The notes: generated by a model not told the origin, from the sequence alone. A stretch of 64,000 bases of DNA from an uncultured Chthonomonas sp. (GCA_903885605.1 CAISJD010000097.1:1-64000); one strand, 5' to 3'; counted from the first letter of the stretch, positions 47,878 through 55,169 are shown. Numbers and translations are program-made.

Positions 47878-48923
47878 TCGGCTCCCGCCCCCTCCTGCGC
47901 GCGGCGGCCGCGCTGACCGGCCTCGCCGTCCTGCCGGCCCAGGCGGCGCCGACCGCGCGCCGGCTGTTGCTGGCGGCGTACGCCGGCCCGTCGGTGGCCT
48001 ACGCGGGCGTGCAACGGGCCGATGTGAGCCTGGAGAAGGGCAAGGCCGGCGCCTCGGTGCGCGTCTGGTGCAACGGCAAGGGGGCCCTGCGGCGCGAGTA
48101 CGGCGGCGGCGCGGCGGCGGGCGTGGTCTCGCTGCAGGTGGGCCGGAGCGTCTGGCAGCGAACCCCCGACGGCGCGTGGGTGCAATTGCCCGCCGAGGCC
48201 GGCTGGGCCTCCGGGGCCGAAGCGGCGGAAGCGGCGTTCCGCAACTACGACGTCCAGCAGTCGCCTCCGGTGAAGCTGCTCGGCCGCGTCGTGGTGCCGC
48301 TCACGCTCGCGCCGAAGGCCGCCTACAACCCGTCGCGCAGGCTCTGGGTGGAGCCCAAGACCGGCATCGTCCTCCGCGACGACATGCTGGCGCCCGACGG
48401 ACGGCTCCGGTCATCGTCGGTCTACACGTCGCTCAGCGTCGGTCCGCAGGCGGCGTCCCGGTTCACGCCGCCCTCCGGGGCGTCGCCGCCGGACCTCATC
48501 GGACCCTCCTCCTTCGCGGCGCGCGCCTCGGCAACCCAGGTGCGGGCCGACACAGGTCGGCCCGTGCCGCGGCCGGGCTATACGCCGCCGGGCTACCGTC
48601 CCGTCCTCTACGGCGTGGTAAAGACCGGCAGCGGGAGGCTCATGCCCGCGGTGCGGTACTCCGACGGCCTCGCCGCGTTCACGCTCTTCCAGCGCGGCTT
48701 CGGCGCCGGCCACGGCGCCGGAGGACGTGGGTTCGGGCGCGGGCGGGGCAGGGGGCAGGGCGGGCCGCCATGGGCGCGGCAGTCCGAGCCGGGACCCGAG
48801 TGCGTGGCCCAGAGCGACCTGCAGCGCGCCACCGTGACGGTCGGCACCTCCACGGCCAACTACCTGCTGGTGGGCGACCTGGCCGAATCCGAGCTACTGC
48901 GAGTGGGGCGCTCCCTGCCGTAG
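47874..48923 (+). CDS. RseB/MucB-like periplasmic sigma-regulatory protein
   Basis: 349 residues with a signal peptide (MIGSRPLLRAAAALTGLAVLPAQA). The N-terminal half resembles the RseB/LolA-like antiparallel beta domain (SVAYAGVQRADVSLEKG then RREYGG, and WVEPKTGIVLRDDML followed by SSVYTSLSV), and the C-terminal third resembles the MucB/RseB C-domain (SDGLAAFTLFQRGF, NYLLVGDLAESELLRVGRSL). A Gly/Arg-rich insert (GGRGFGRGRGRGQGG) lies between them. RseB protects the anti-sigma factor from proteolysis; here it overlaps that gene by ATGA, giving a full sigma / anti-sigma / RseB-like unit. Confidence 0.8.
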   Translation: MIGSRPLLRAAAALTGLAVLPAQAAPTARRLLLAAYAGPSVAYAGVQRADVSLEKGKAGASVRVWCNGKGALRREYGGGAAAGVVSLQVGRSVWQRTPDGAWVQLPAEAGWASGAEAAEAAFRNYDVQQSPPVKLLGRVVVPLTLAPKAAYNPSRRLWVEPKTGIVLRDDMLAPDGRLRSSSVYTSLSVGPQAASRFTPPSGASPPDLIGPSSFAARASATQVRADTGRPVPRPGYTPPGYRPVLYGVVKTGSGRLMPAVRYSDGLAAFTLFQRGFGAGHGAGGRGFGRGRGRGQGGPPWARQSEPGPECVAQSDLQRATVTVGTSTANYLLVGDLAESELLRVGRSLP

Positions 48924-48989
48924 CGCCTCGCGGGGCTACAATGCTCGCGAGAACTACGTGCCGGCCCTGGCCCGGCGCAGGAGGCCCCC

Positions 48990-49409
48990 ATGACATCGAT
49001 TCGACAGGCGGCCGTGGCCGCACTGCTGATTGCCGGCTACGGCCCGCTCCCCGGCTGCACGCCGCCGAGCGGGCCGCGGACCACGAACCCGCCCGCGGTC
49101 GCCGCCAAGCCCCTGCCGGACCTGACGCCGGCCGACCTCCGAAAGCGGCTGGCCGCGCCGAAGCCGCCGCTGCTCCTCGACGTCCGCGAGGCAGGCGAGC
49201 GCGATGTGGCGAAGATCAGCCCCAGCGAGCACATCCCGCTGGGCGACCTGCAAGCCCGCCTCAAGGAGCTGGACACGAAGGTCGAGATCGTCGTCTACTG
49301 CGCCTCCGGCCGCCGCTCCGCGCACGCCGTGCAGATCCTGCGCGACGCCGGCTTCACCCGGGTCCGCAACCTGGCGGGTGGGATGAGCGCGTGGGAGGCT
49401 GGTCAGTGA
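48990..49409 (+). CDS. rhodanese-domain lipoprotein
   Basis: 139 residues. The signal sequence ends in a lipobox-like LPGC (Cys at about residue 23), so it is probably a lipoprotein. The rhodanese domain runs from LTPADLRKRL to the end: LLLDVREAGERDVAKI, the active-site loop VVYCASGRRSAHAVQIL with the catalytic Cys and the GRRS turn, and VRNLAGGMSAW. It likely moves sulfane sulfur or a thiol in the periplasm. A GGAGG ribosome site lies upstream. It is followed by a good terminator, so it is the last gene of this group. Confidence 0.9.
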   Translation: MTSIRQAAVAALLIAGYGPLPGCTPPSGPRTTNPPAVAAKPLPDLTPADLRKRLAAPKPPLLLDVREAGERDVAKISPSEHIPLGDLQARLKELDTKVEIVVYCASGRRSAHAVQILRDAGFTRVRNLAGGMSAWEAGQ

Positions 49410-49415
49410 AGGGGT

Positions 49416-49494
49416 GAAGGGGCGGCAGCAGCTGTCCGACGGGCCTGATCAGTCCGACCCGTCGGACGCTAGCCGCCTTCCCCAAGCCCTTTTC
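49416..49494 (+). terminator. intrinsic terminator after the rhodanese gene
   Basis: A perfect 10-bp inner stem (GTCCGACGGG at 49434-49443, complement at 49458-49467), an outer imperfect stem (GAAGGGGCGGC against GCCGCCTTC), and then CCCTTTTCT. Structure and T-run together make it a convincing Rho-independent terminator. Confidence 0.8.
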
Positions 49495-49517
49495 TACAGA
49501 TAACCGCTCTAAGCGCG

Positions 49518-49553
49518 GTACCACACCGCTTCCCGGCCGCTTTGTGGTACTAT
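49518..49553 (+). promoter_or_regulatory. extended -10 promoter inside an inverted repeat
   Basis: TG-G-TACTAT (49545-49553) is an extended -10 element; a transcript would begin near 49560, exactly at the first riboswitch stem. An 8-bp perfect inverted repeat (GTACCACA at 49518-49525, TGTGGTAC at 49543-49550) spans the -35 to -10 region and overlaps the -10, so a dimeric repressor could bind here. No recognisable -35 hexamer is present, as is common with extended -10 promoters. Confidence 0.6.
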
Positions 49554-49559
49554 ATAGGT

Positions 49560-49634
49560 GCATCCAGAGAGGCCCGCAAGGGTTCAGCAACCGGGTTGGA
49601 GACACCACGGTGCTACGAGGTTCGCCCTCGATGC
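49560..49634 (+). ncRNA. SAM-riboswitch-like aptamer (possible SAM-I/IV variant)
   Basis: Closing stem P1 pairs GCATC (49560-49564) with GATGC (49630-49634). Inside are SAM-I/SAM-IV core blocks in order: CAGAGAGG, a short P2 with a GCAA tetraloop (CCC GCAA GGG), AGCAACC, then ACGGTGC and a P4 hairpin (GAGG/CCTC). Two downstream segments could pair with the P3 loop: GTCTCC (49662-49667) with GGAGAC, and AACCC (49654-49658) with GGGTT, a pseudoknot of the kind used by SAM-IV. P2 lacks the kink-turn and pseudoknot loop of SAM-I. A terminator follows. The same core blocks recur in the second aptamer 80 bases downstream. Confidence 0.5.
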
Positions 49635-49669
49635 GTGGGAGCTCGGCCTCCCAAACCCGAAGTCTCCAT

Positions 49670-49700
49670 GCCACGGTCGCGGGTGCGGTGGTGGCTTTTT
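49670..49700 (+). terminator. Rho-independent terminator between the two aptamers
   Basis: GCCAC pairs with GTGGC across an inner CGC/GCG stem with a GGGT loop, followed directly by TTTTT (49696-49700). It is placed where an expression platform would be for the first aptamer; the upstream GTCTCC that could pair into that aptamer ends only 2 bases before it, so aptamer folding could influence this terminator. Confidence 0.65.
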
Positions 49701-49711
49701 CTGTGTCGGAA

Positions 49712-49815
49712 CCTATCCAGAGTGGCGCGAGGGCACGGCCCTATGACCGCCCGGCAACCAGGCTCCCAGCGGGCCACGGTGCCAAGTCCGTCCCCCGAAG
49801 CGGGGGGTCGATAGG
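49712..49815 (+). ncRNA. SAM-I (S-box) riboswitch with the ribosome site in P1
   Basis: Matches the S-box consensus block by block: P1 CCTATC (49712-49717) with GATAGG (49810-49815), AGAGTGGCGCGAGGG, GGCCCTATGA, CCCGGCAACC, then CACGGTGCCAAGTCC and a P4 hairpin (CCCCCGAAGCGGGGG). The 3' strand of P1 contains the GGAG of the ribosome site (49814-49817) for an ATG at 49824. SAM binding would stabilise P1 and hide that site, so this is a translational OFF switch. Upstream there is an independent aptamer-like element with its own terminator. Confidence 0.88.
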
Positions 49816-49823
49816 AGAGAACG

Positions 49824-49937
49824 ATGCATCACGCGACGGTCTGCCGGGCCCCCCGAGGCCCTGTCTCCTCCTACCCGACGTACTGCCCGCGCCACGCCGG
49901 TTCGGCGCGACCCATCCACGAAGGAGGCCCACGATGA
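49824..49937 (+). CDS. 37-residue open frame controlled by the SAM-I riboswitch and coupled to the next gene
   Basis: ATG at 49824 follows GGAG (49814-49817), which sits in the riboswitch P1 stem. The frame runs 37 codons and its TGA (49935-49937) overlaps the next ATG (49934). The peptide begins MHHATVCRAPRGP and is rich in Pro, Arg, His and Cys; I do not recognise it. It may be a real small protein or a translated leader that couples the switch to the downstream gene. A hairpin (CGCGCC/GGCGCG, about 49889-49909) lies in its second half. Codon use is unremarkable for the region. No homologue is known to me. Confidence 0.5.
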   Translation: MHHATVCRAPRGPVSSYPTYCPRHAGSARPIHEGGPR

Positions 49938-50497
49938 GCACGACACTCAAGAAGGTGACGCGCCTGCTGAACGACCAGGGCTGGCGGGTCCACACGTCCA
50001 GCGACGGGACGGCCGCCATCATCGCCCAATCCGGCGACAGGGCGCAGCCGATCATGTTCGAGCTCTATGAGGAGGGCAGGCTCGTGCGCCTCCTCGTCCC
50101 GTGGTTCATGGCCCTGCCCGAAGGCGACAAGCGGGAGGCGCTGCTGGCCAAGCTCATGCAGCGCAACAACCTGCTCAAGCTGGTGAAGTTCGGCCTGAAC
50201 CCCGATACGGGCGAGGTCACGGCCGAGATCGAGCTGCCCGTTCTGGGCGCCAAACTGCGCAAGGGCCAGCTGAAGCGCGCCATCTGGATTCTGGCGCAGT
50301 CTCTGCCCGAGCACCGCGAGGCGCTCCAGAAGTTCCTGGAGACGGGCGTCGATCCGCGCGACGAGCAGGAGAACATGGACAACACGGTGCGCAGGCTGCT
50401 CGAAGCCGAGCCGGGCGACGAGGACGGCGACGAGCTTGGCGAGGATGATGACACCAGCGACATGCCCGCGCTACCCGACATGCTGATCGACGAGTAG
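49934..50497 (+). CDS. YbjN-like protein with acidic C-terminus
   Basis: 187 residues, possibly of the YbjN/T3SS-chaperone-like fold: KKVTRLLNDQGWRVHTSSDGTAAII, MFELYEEGRLVRLLVPW, LMQRNNLLKLVKFGLNPDTGEVTAEIELP and IWILAQSLPEHREALQKFL form the typical alpha-beta pattern. The last 35 residues are strongly acidic (EPGDEDGDELGEDDDTSD). YbjN-type proteins are poorly understood stress or chaperone-like proteins. The start overlaps the short riboswitch-controlled frame (ATGA), and an internal GAAGGAGG lies 7 bases before the ATG. Control by SAM is unexpected for such a protein. Confidence 0.75.
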   Translation: MSTTLKKVTRLLNDQGWRVHTSSDGTAAIIAQSGDRAQPIMFELYEEGRLVRLLVPWFMALPEGDKREALLAKLMQRNNLLKLVKFGLNPDTGEVTAEIELPVLGAKLRKGQLKRAIWILAQSLPEHREALQKFLETGVDPRDEQENMDNTVRRLLEAEPGDEDGDELGEDDDTSDMPALPDMLIDE

Positions 50498-50512
50498 ACC
50501 GGAAGGAGCGAC

Positions 50513-50686
50513 ATGACGAACGGACCCCGGCCTCGCCGACATCGCTCGGCGGGCCGGGATGACGGACAGCGTGCCCATCAAGAGCGGCGGCAGGGTTCCG
50601 GCCCTTTGACCGCGCGACGAGGGGCGATACCGGCGACCCGCCGTACCCCCATGGAGGAACCAGCGCCGCCGACCGCGAATGGATGA
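50513..50686 (+). CDS. doubtful 57-residue Arg/Pro-rich ORF
   Basis: ATG at 50513 follows GGAAGGAG with ideal spacing and is 15 bases after the YbjN-like stop, so it would fit the transcript. The protein begins MTNGPRPRRHRSAGRDD and is Arg/Pro/Gly rich with no fold I can recognise. High-GC DNA often gives such chance frames, and no start is needed here for the next gene, whose own ribosome site is at about 50700. I keep it because of the ribosome site, but it may be noncoding. Confidence 0.25.
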   Translation: MTNGPRPRRHRSAGRDDGQRAHQERRQGSGPLTARRGAIPATRRTPMEEPAPPTANG

Positions 50687-50717
50687 TGCCTACAGCCACC
50701 CGGAGGAGCCCTGACCC

Positions 50718-52283
50718 ATGAGACTGGCCGGCATCGACATCGGCGTGTTCGTCCTCTACCTGCTGGCCGTACTGGCGGTGGGCGTCGCGGCCGCACGGCG
50801 GGCGTCGGGGACCAAGCGCGACTACTTCCTCGCGGGCGACAAGCTGCCCTGGTGGATGATCGGCGGCTCCATCGTGGCGGCCAACATCAGCAGCCACCAC
50901 TTCGTCGGCGTCATGGGCACGGCCTACAGCCGGGGCTTCGTGGCCATGACCATCGAGTGGGGCGCCATCCTGGTGGGGTTCAACGCGCTGCTCTGGATCT
51001 TCCTGCCCTTCTACCTGCGCAACGGCTTCTACACCATGCCGGAGTTCCTCGAGCGGCGCTTCGGCCCGGCGGCCCGCACCTCGTACGCGGCGCTGATCCT
51101 CCTCACCTACGTCTTCGTTGAGATCAGCGCGGTGCTCTACCTGGGCGCCATCGCGGTCCACTCCATGGTGGGCGCGCCGATCCTGGGGAGCATCATCGCG
51201 CTGGCCCTGCTCACCGGCCTCTACACCATCGTCGGAGGCCTGCGTGCGGTGGTCTGGACGGAGATGCTGCAGCTCGTGGTCCTGCTCATCGGCGGGCTCA
51301 CGCTGGCGATCGTCACCATCAACCGCGTGGGCGGCCTCCAGGGCGTCATGGCCACGTCCGGCAATTGGCATCTGATCCTGCCCGCGGATGACCCGGACTT
51401 CCCGTGGACCATGTACCTGGGCGGCCTCACCTGCATCAGCATCTTCTACTGCGCGGCCAACCAGTTCATCGTGCAGCGGACGCTGGCCGCCAAGGACGAG
51501 TGGCACGCGCGCATGGGCGTGGTCTTCGCCGACTACCTCAAGTTCCTCATGCCCCTGCTCATCATCGTGCCGGGACTGGTGGCGCCGGCGCTCTTCCCGA
51601 AGCTGGAGAAGGGCGACATGGTCTTCCCCATGCTGGTGAAGACGCTGCTGCCGCACGGCCTCATCGGACTGGTGATGGCGGGGCTCATCGCGGCCATCAT
51701 GTCGCACGTGGCGGGCGCCGTGAACTCATGCACCACCATCGCCGCGGTGGACTTCTTCGTGCCCTACGCGCGGCAGGGCTCCGATGAGCGCGCCGTGGTC
51801 CGGTTCGGCAAGGCGGCGGGCGTGGTGATCCTGATGCTCAGCGTCGTCTGCGCGGTGACGCTGGTGAGCCACTCCGACAAGCCGGTCTTCATCTACCTGC
51901 TGGCCGCCTACGGCTACTTCACGCCGGGCATCGCGACCATGTTCCTGCTGGGCATCTTCTGGCGCCGGGCCACCACGGCGGGCGCCCTGGCGGCGGGCCT
52001 GCTGACGATCCCGCTGTCGGCCGCGCTGCAGTTCGCGCTACCCAAGATGCCCTTCATGAACCGCACGGGCATCGCGTTCTGGGCCTGCATGGCCGTCTGC
52101 GCGGCGGTGAGCCTCATGACCAAGCCACGGAGCGCCGAGGAGCTGACGGGCCTCATCTGGACCCGCGATAGCCTGCGCCTCCCGCAGGAGATGCGCGAGA
52201 AGATGCGGGGCGTCCGTAACCCGGCCCTCTGGTGGGCGGCGCTCACGGCGGTGCTGCTGGTCATCTACGTGAAGTACCGATAG
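50718..52283 (+). CDS. sodium:solute symporter (SSS family)
   Basis: 521 residues, about 13 membrane segments. The SSS hallmark is near the N-terminus: RDYFLAGDKLPWWMIGGSIVAANISSHHFVG, in which residues of helix 1 and the SxxS-like Na+ region lie. Later helices include the family motif GLYTIVGGLRAVVWTEMLQLVVLLIGG (the GGxxAVxWTDxxQ motif). It belongs to the sugar/myo-inositol-like SGLT-type group, suggested by similarity of these segments and by the many glycosidase genes nearby. The substrate is inferred. A bidirectional terminator follows. It may be cotranscribed with the YbjN-like gene under the SAM riboswitches; 220 bases separate the two. Confidence 0.88.
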   Translation: MRLAGIDIGVFVLYLLAVLAVGVAAARRASGTKRDYFLAGDKLPWWMIGGSIVAANISSHHFVGVMGTAYSRGFVAMTIEWGAILVGFNALLWIFLPFYLRNGFYTMPEFLERRFGPAARTSYAALILLTYVFVEISAVLYLGAIAVHSMVGAPILGSIIALALLTGLYTIVGGLRAVVWTEMLQLVVLLIGGLTLAIVTINRVGGLQGVMATSGNWHLILPADDPDFPWTMYLGGLTCISIFYCAANQFIVQRTLAAKDEWHARMGVVFADYLKFLMPLLIIVPGLVAPALFPKLEKGDMVFPMLVKTLLPHGLIGLVMAGLIAAIMSHVAGAVNSCTTIAAVDFFVPYARQGSDERAVVRFGKAAGVVILMLSVVCAVTLVSHSDKPVFIYLLAAYGYFTPGIATMFLLGIFWRRATTAGALAAGLLTIPLSAALQFALPKMPFMNRTGIAFWACMAVCAAVSLMTKPRSAEELTGLIWTRDSLRLPQEMREKMRGVRNPALWWAALTAVLLVIYVKYR

Positions 52284-52297
52284 CCGCCAAGCTCAGG

Positions 52298-52336
52298 AAG
52301 GCTGCCGCTTCTGAGACCCAAGAAGCCGGCAGCCTT
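52298..52336. terminator. bidirectional terminator between convergent genes
   Basis: AAGGCTGCCG-CTTCT (52298-52312) pairs with AGAAGCCGGCAGCCTT (52321-52336) with a single bulge and an 8-base loop. It lies between the stop of the symporter (52283) and the end of the minus-strand gene (52372), and its A/T-rich arms end in AAG/CTT so that either strand could use it. Confidence 0.7.
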
Positions 52337-52371
52337 GAAGACGACCCGCCGAGCCTACGTCCCGCGCCCGG

Positions 52372-54156
52372 TCAGGTCCGCTTCGCTCCGCGCACCGGGA
52401 AGCGCTGGATGATGGGGTAGTCGCCCACCAGCGTGAAGCCGAACTCTTCGCGGCCGCCGGGCAGGCGGAGGCGGACCTGCTGCACGCCCTGGTTGTGCGG
52501 GTTGCAGGCGATGACGAGCAGCGTCTTGCCGTTGGCCGAGAGCTTCACGCGTGCCAGGGGCTCCTTCCGCAGGCCGGCGAAGCTCGGGTAGCGCTCGTCG
52601 CCCGTGCGCCAGATGCCGTTGGTGGAGCTCCACAGCTCGGGCATCTGCCACCGCGTGGCGGCCTCGATGATGTCCTTGTTGCGGCTCGCCTGCCACATGC
52701 CCAGCACGTGGTAGTTGTAGAGCCCGAAGTACTTCATGTAGTACTGCATCCAGGTCTCTTCGCCGTTCACGGTCCGCTTGACCGAGGGCTCCCGGGTGCG
52801 CCAGTCAGAGTAGTCGCGCAGCTCCTCGGAGTAGCGCGTGCCCACGTCCCAGCACTGCAGGCCGTCCATGACGCAGTGGCCGAAGAGCGACAGCGCGTAG
52901 GTGGCCGAGGCCGGAACCTGGTGCTTCAGCCCCTCCAGCCGCGTCTGGCCGGAGGCGTCGGTGAAGCGGTACTGCGAGAGCGGATAGCCGTCGACGAACT
53001 CGGTCTGGATCCAGCTCGAGAGCACGTTGGGCACGTTGGGGCGGGCCAGCTTGCCCTGCTCCCACTCCTGCAGGAAGGCGTAGAGCTGCGAGGGCTTGGA
53101 GTTGTTGATCCAGTAGACCGACGGGTTGCCGTAGTTCAGGCCGCAGCGGCTGAAGACGGGCGCGAGGTCGTCGGCGGGGTGGTCGTACTTCTCGCGCCAC
53201 TGCCGCGCGCCCCGCTCATCCACCACGCCGCAGGGCCGTCCCTGGTCGTCGAAGCTGTCGAAGATGCGGAACGAGGAGCGCAGCACGCCCACTCCCCAGC
53301 AGCCGATCAGCACGTCGGGCCTCTTCGCGCGCACCTTGCCGATGAGCTCCGCGAAGGCCTCGTACTGGCTGTCCTGCCATGCGTAGGAGCCGGGCGCCTC
53401 GAAGTCCGGGGTGATGATGGCGCAGCTCGCGGCATAGCCGTGGAAGGGCTCGATGTTCCAGCTCTTCGGGTTCGTCGGGTCGCCGAAGCGGTCCGACGCG
53501 CCGTCGTAGGTGATCCACTCGTTGTCGGTGAAGAGGTGCGCCCGCTGCTCCCGCGTGCCCTGGTTGCCGCCGTGGGTCATGGCGATGGGCGAGATATGCG
53601 TGAAGCCGAAGTCCAGGAGCGGCGGACGCCCCTTGCGGTCCTGCTGGCGGGCCTTGGCCGCGCCCTGCCAGTGGGCGATCTTGCCCCTGGGGAGCGTCCA
53701 GCCCGAAGGGAACCAGGAGCCCTCGTCGAAGTCGTACCCCAGCCGCCTGGTGGGGATGTGGAACCACTCCGGCAGGCCGATCCGCTGCTTGCCGCCGAGG
53801 AGCAGGATCTCCTGGTAGTTCTCCTTCACCTCCCAGGGCTTGGCCGGGTTGTAGAACTCCACCGTGAGGTTGACGGGCAGGCCCGCGAACTCCGCCGGGA
53901 AGCGGTAGCCCTTCAGCGGGACCTCCATGGGCGCGCCCATGTTCAGCGTCCATCGCTTGGCCTGGCCCTCGACCTGGTAGCTCTCCCAGGCGGTGTCGGT
54001 GACGGTCAGCCCGTCGTCGGCCACCACGCAGCGCATGGCCAGGGCGCCGGCATGGTTGAAGATGCCGTCGGTGATCTGCGGCCAGAGCTTGACGGCCTTG
54101 GGCGCAGGCGCGGCCAGGCAGAGGGAGGCCAGAGCGAGCAGCGGCAGGCAGTGCAT
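52372..54156 (-). CDS. secreted protein of unknown family, possibly a glycoside-hydrolase-like barrel
   Basis: 594 residues with a short signal peptide (MHCLPLLALASLCLAAPAP). I do not recognise the family. It opens with a beta region (ITDGIFNHAGALAMRCVVADDG, FPAEFAGLPVNLTVEFYNP), then has an alpha/beta part with repeated aromatic-acid patterns such as EPFHGYAASCAIITPDFEAPG, GCWGVGVLRSSF, YGNPSVYWINNS and SSWIQTEFVDGYPLSQY, and ends with a small beta domain. The stop/start overlap with the upstream gene (TAATG) indicates coupling. Aromatic-rich loops suggest a glycan-binding role, but I assign none. Confidence 0.6.
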   Translation of the reverse strand: MHCLPLLALASLCLAAPAPKAVKLWPQITDGIFNHAGALAMRCVVADDGLTVTDTAWESYQVEGQAKRWTLNMGAPMEVPLKGYRFPAEFAGLPVNLTVEFYNPAKPWEVKENYQEILLLGGKQRIGLPEWFHIPTRRLGYDFDEGSWFPSGWTLPRGKIAHWQGAAKARQQDRKGRPPLLDFGFTHISPIAMTHGGNQGTREQRAHLFTDNEWITYDGASDRFGDPTNPKSWNIEPFHGYAASCAIITPDFEAPGSYAWQDSQYEAFAELIGKVRAKRPDVLIGCWGVGVLRSSFRIFDSFDDQGRPCGVVDERGARQWREKYDHPADDLAPVFSRCGLNYGNPSVYWINNSKPSQLYAFLQEWEQGKLARPNVPNVLSSWIQTEFVDGYPLSQYRFTDASGQTRLEGLKHQVPASATYALSLFGHCVMDGLQCWDVGTRYSEELRDYSDWRTREPSVKRTVNGEETWMQYYMKYFGLYNYHVLGMWQASRNKDIIEAATRWQMPELWSSTNGIWRTGDERYPSFAGLRKEPLARVKLSANGKTLLVIACNPHNQGVQQVRLRLPGGREEFGFTLVGDYPIIQRFPVRGAKRT

Positions 54157-55106
54157 TACCGATTCCTTGGTACGAAGCGTTGCGTGAAGTCCAGCACCGA
54201 CCCGGCAAAGGTCGTCGGGTCGCTGTCAGGCGTGGCGCGCGGCGGCGCGGGTATCCAGCTCTCGATCACCATCTCGTCCGGCTTGCCGCCCACCAGCGCG
54301 TAGTCCAGCGCCTGCCGGGTGATCGACTCGTGCCACGTGGCCTCCGTCGCCAGGCCCGCGCGCTCCAGGTGCGGCTGGTCGGAGGCCCAGTAGATGAGGC
54401 TGAAAGGGAGCTTGCGGGCGCGGCAGTGCTCCTCGATCTTCCGAACCTCCTGCCACGAGCCCCGGCCGGCCAGCGTGAAGCTTACCCAATCCACGTCCAG
54501 CCGGAAGAAGTCCATGCCCCGCACGCCGCGCCGGGCCAGCTCGGCCTCCAGCGCGTCGATCCAGGCCCTCATCTCCTCCAGCGGGATGTACGGATAGGCC
54601 TCGATGTCGCCGATGAGGACGTCGGGGTAGGCCTTTCGGACGCGGGCGATGAAGTCGGCGGTCTCGGTCACGGCGTAGGCGTCGGGCTTCTTCAGGACCT
54701 GCCGCGTGCAGCAGAGGGGCTCGTCCAGCGCGACGGCGTGGATGCGCCCGCCCAGCCGCCGGAACCGCTCCCACATGGGCTGCTGCGCGGCGAAGGCCTG
54801 GGCGCCGGTGGGGGCCCACTCCTTCACGGCGCCCACCTCCAGGCCGAGCTTCAGCCCCCAGCGGCCCAGCATGGGGAGCCAGCGCCCCAGCTCCGCGTCG
54901 GTGAACTGGCGGTTCAGCTGGTGGTCGGCATAGCCCAGAACCCGCACCTTCGCCCGCGCCGCCTGCCACGCTGCCGGCTTCTCGAAGAGCTCGCGCAGGG
55001 AGCGCCCCTTCTCGTGCGACGGAGGGACCATCCAGACCGAAGGCGCCGCCCCGGCCGCGCAGCTTAAGCCCGCCACCGTCGCCACAACCGCTACAAGGCC
55101 GCGCAT
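54156..55106 (-). CDS. secreted TIM-barrel-like protein, coupled to the downstream gene
   Basis: 316 residues with a signal peptide (MRGLVAVVATVAGLSCAAGA). The sequence has the alternating pattern of an (alpha/beta)8 barrel, with conserved-looking strand ends: LGYADHQLNR, KLGLEVGAVKEWAP, IHAVALDEPLC, LIGDIEAYPYIPL, FRLDVDWVSF and SLIYWASDQPH. Acidic residues at several strand ends (DEP, DIEAYP, DVDW) resemble hydrolase active sites, yet I cannot name the GH family. The next gene starts within its stop codon (TAATG), so the two are likely translated together and act on the same substrate. Confidence 0.65.
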   Translation of the reverse strand: MRGLVAVVATVAGLSCAAGAAPSVWMVPPSHEKGRSLRELFEKPAAWQAARAKVRVLGYADHQLNRQFTDAELGRWLPMLGRWGLKLGLEVGAVKEWAPTGAQAFAAQQPMWERFRRLGGRIHAVALDEPLCCTRQVLKKPDAYAVTETADFIARVRKAYPDVLIGDIEAYPYIPLEEMRAWIDALEAELARRGVRGMDFFRLDVDWVSFTLAGRGSWQEVRKIEEHCRARKLPFSLIYWASDQPHLERAGLATEATWHESITRQALDYALVGGKPDEMVIESWIPAPPRATPDSDPTTFAGSVLDFTQRFVPRNR

Positions 55107-55169
55107 TCGCCCCTCCCCCTTGGAGATCCTGATCCCGAAAGTGATAGACGTAGTACGGTCAGGTTGGGA

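Noticed and set aside
49544-49933. Open frame running through both riboswitch elements into the YbjN-like gene
   Set aside because: It covers structured RNA, starts without a ribosome site, and the YbjN-like gene has its own start at 49934.
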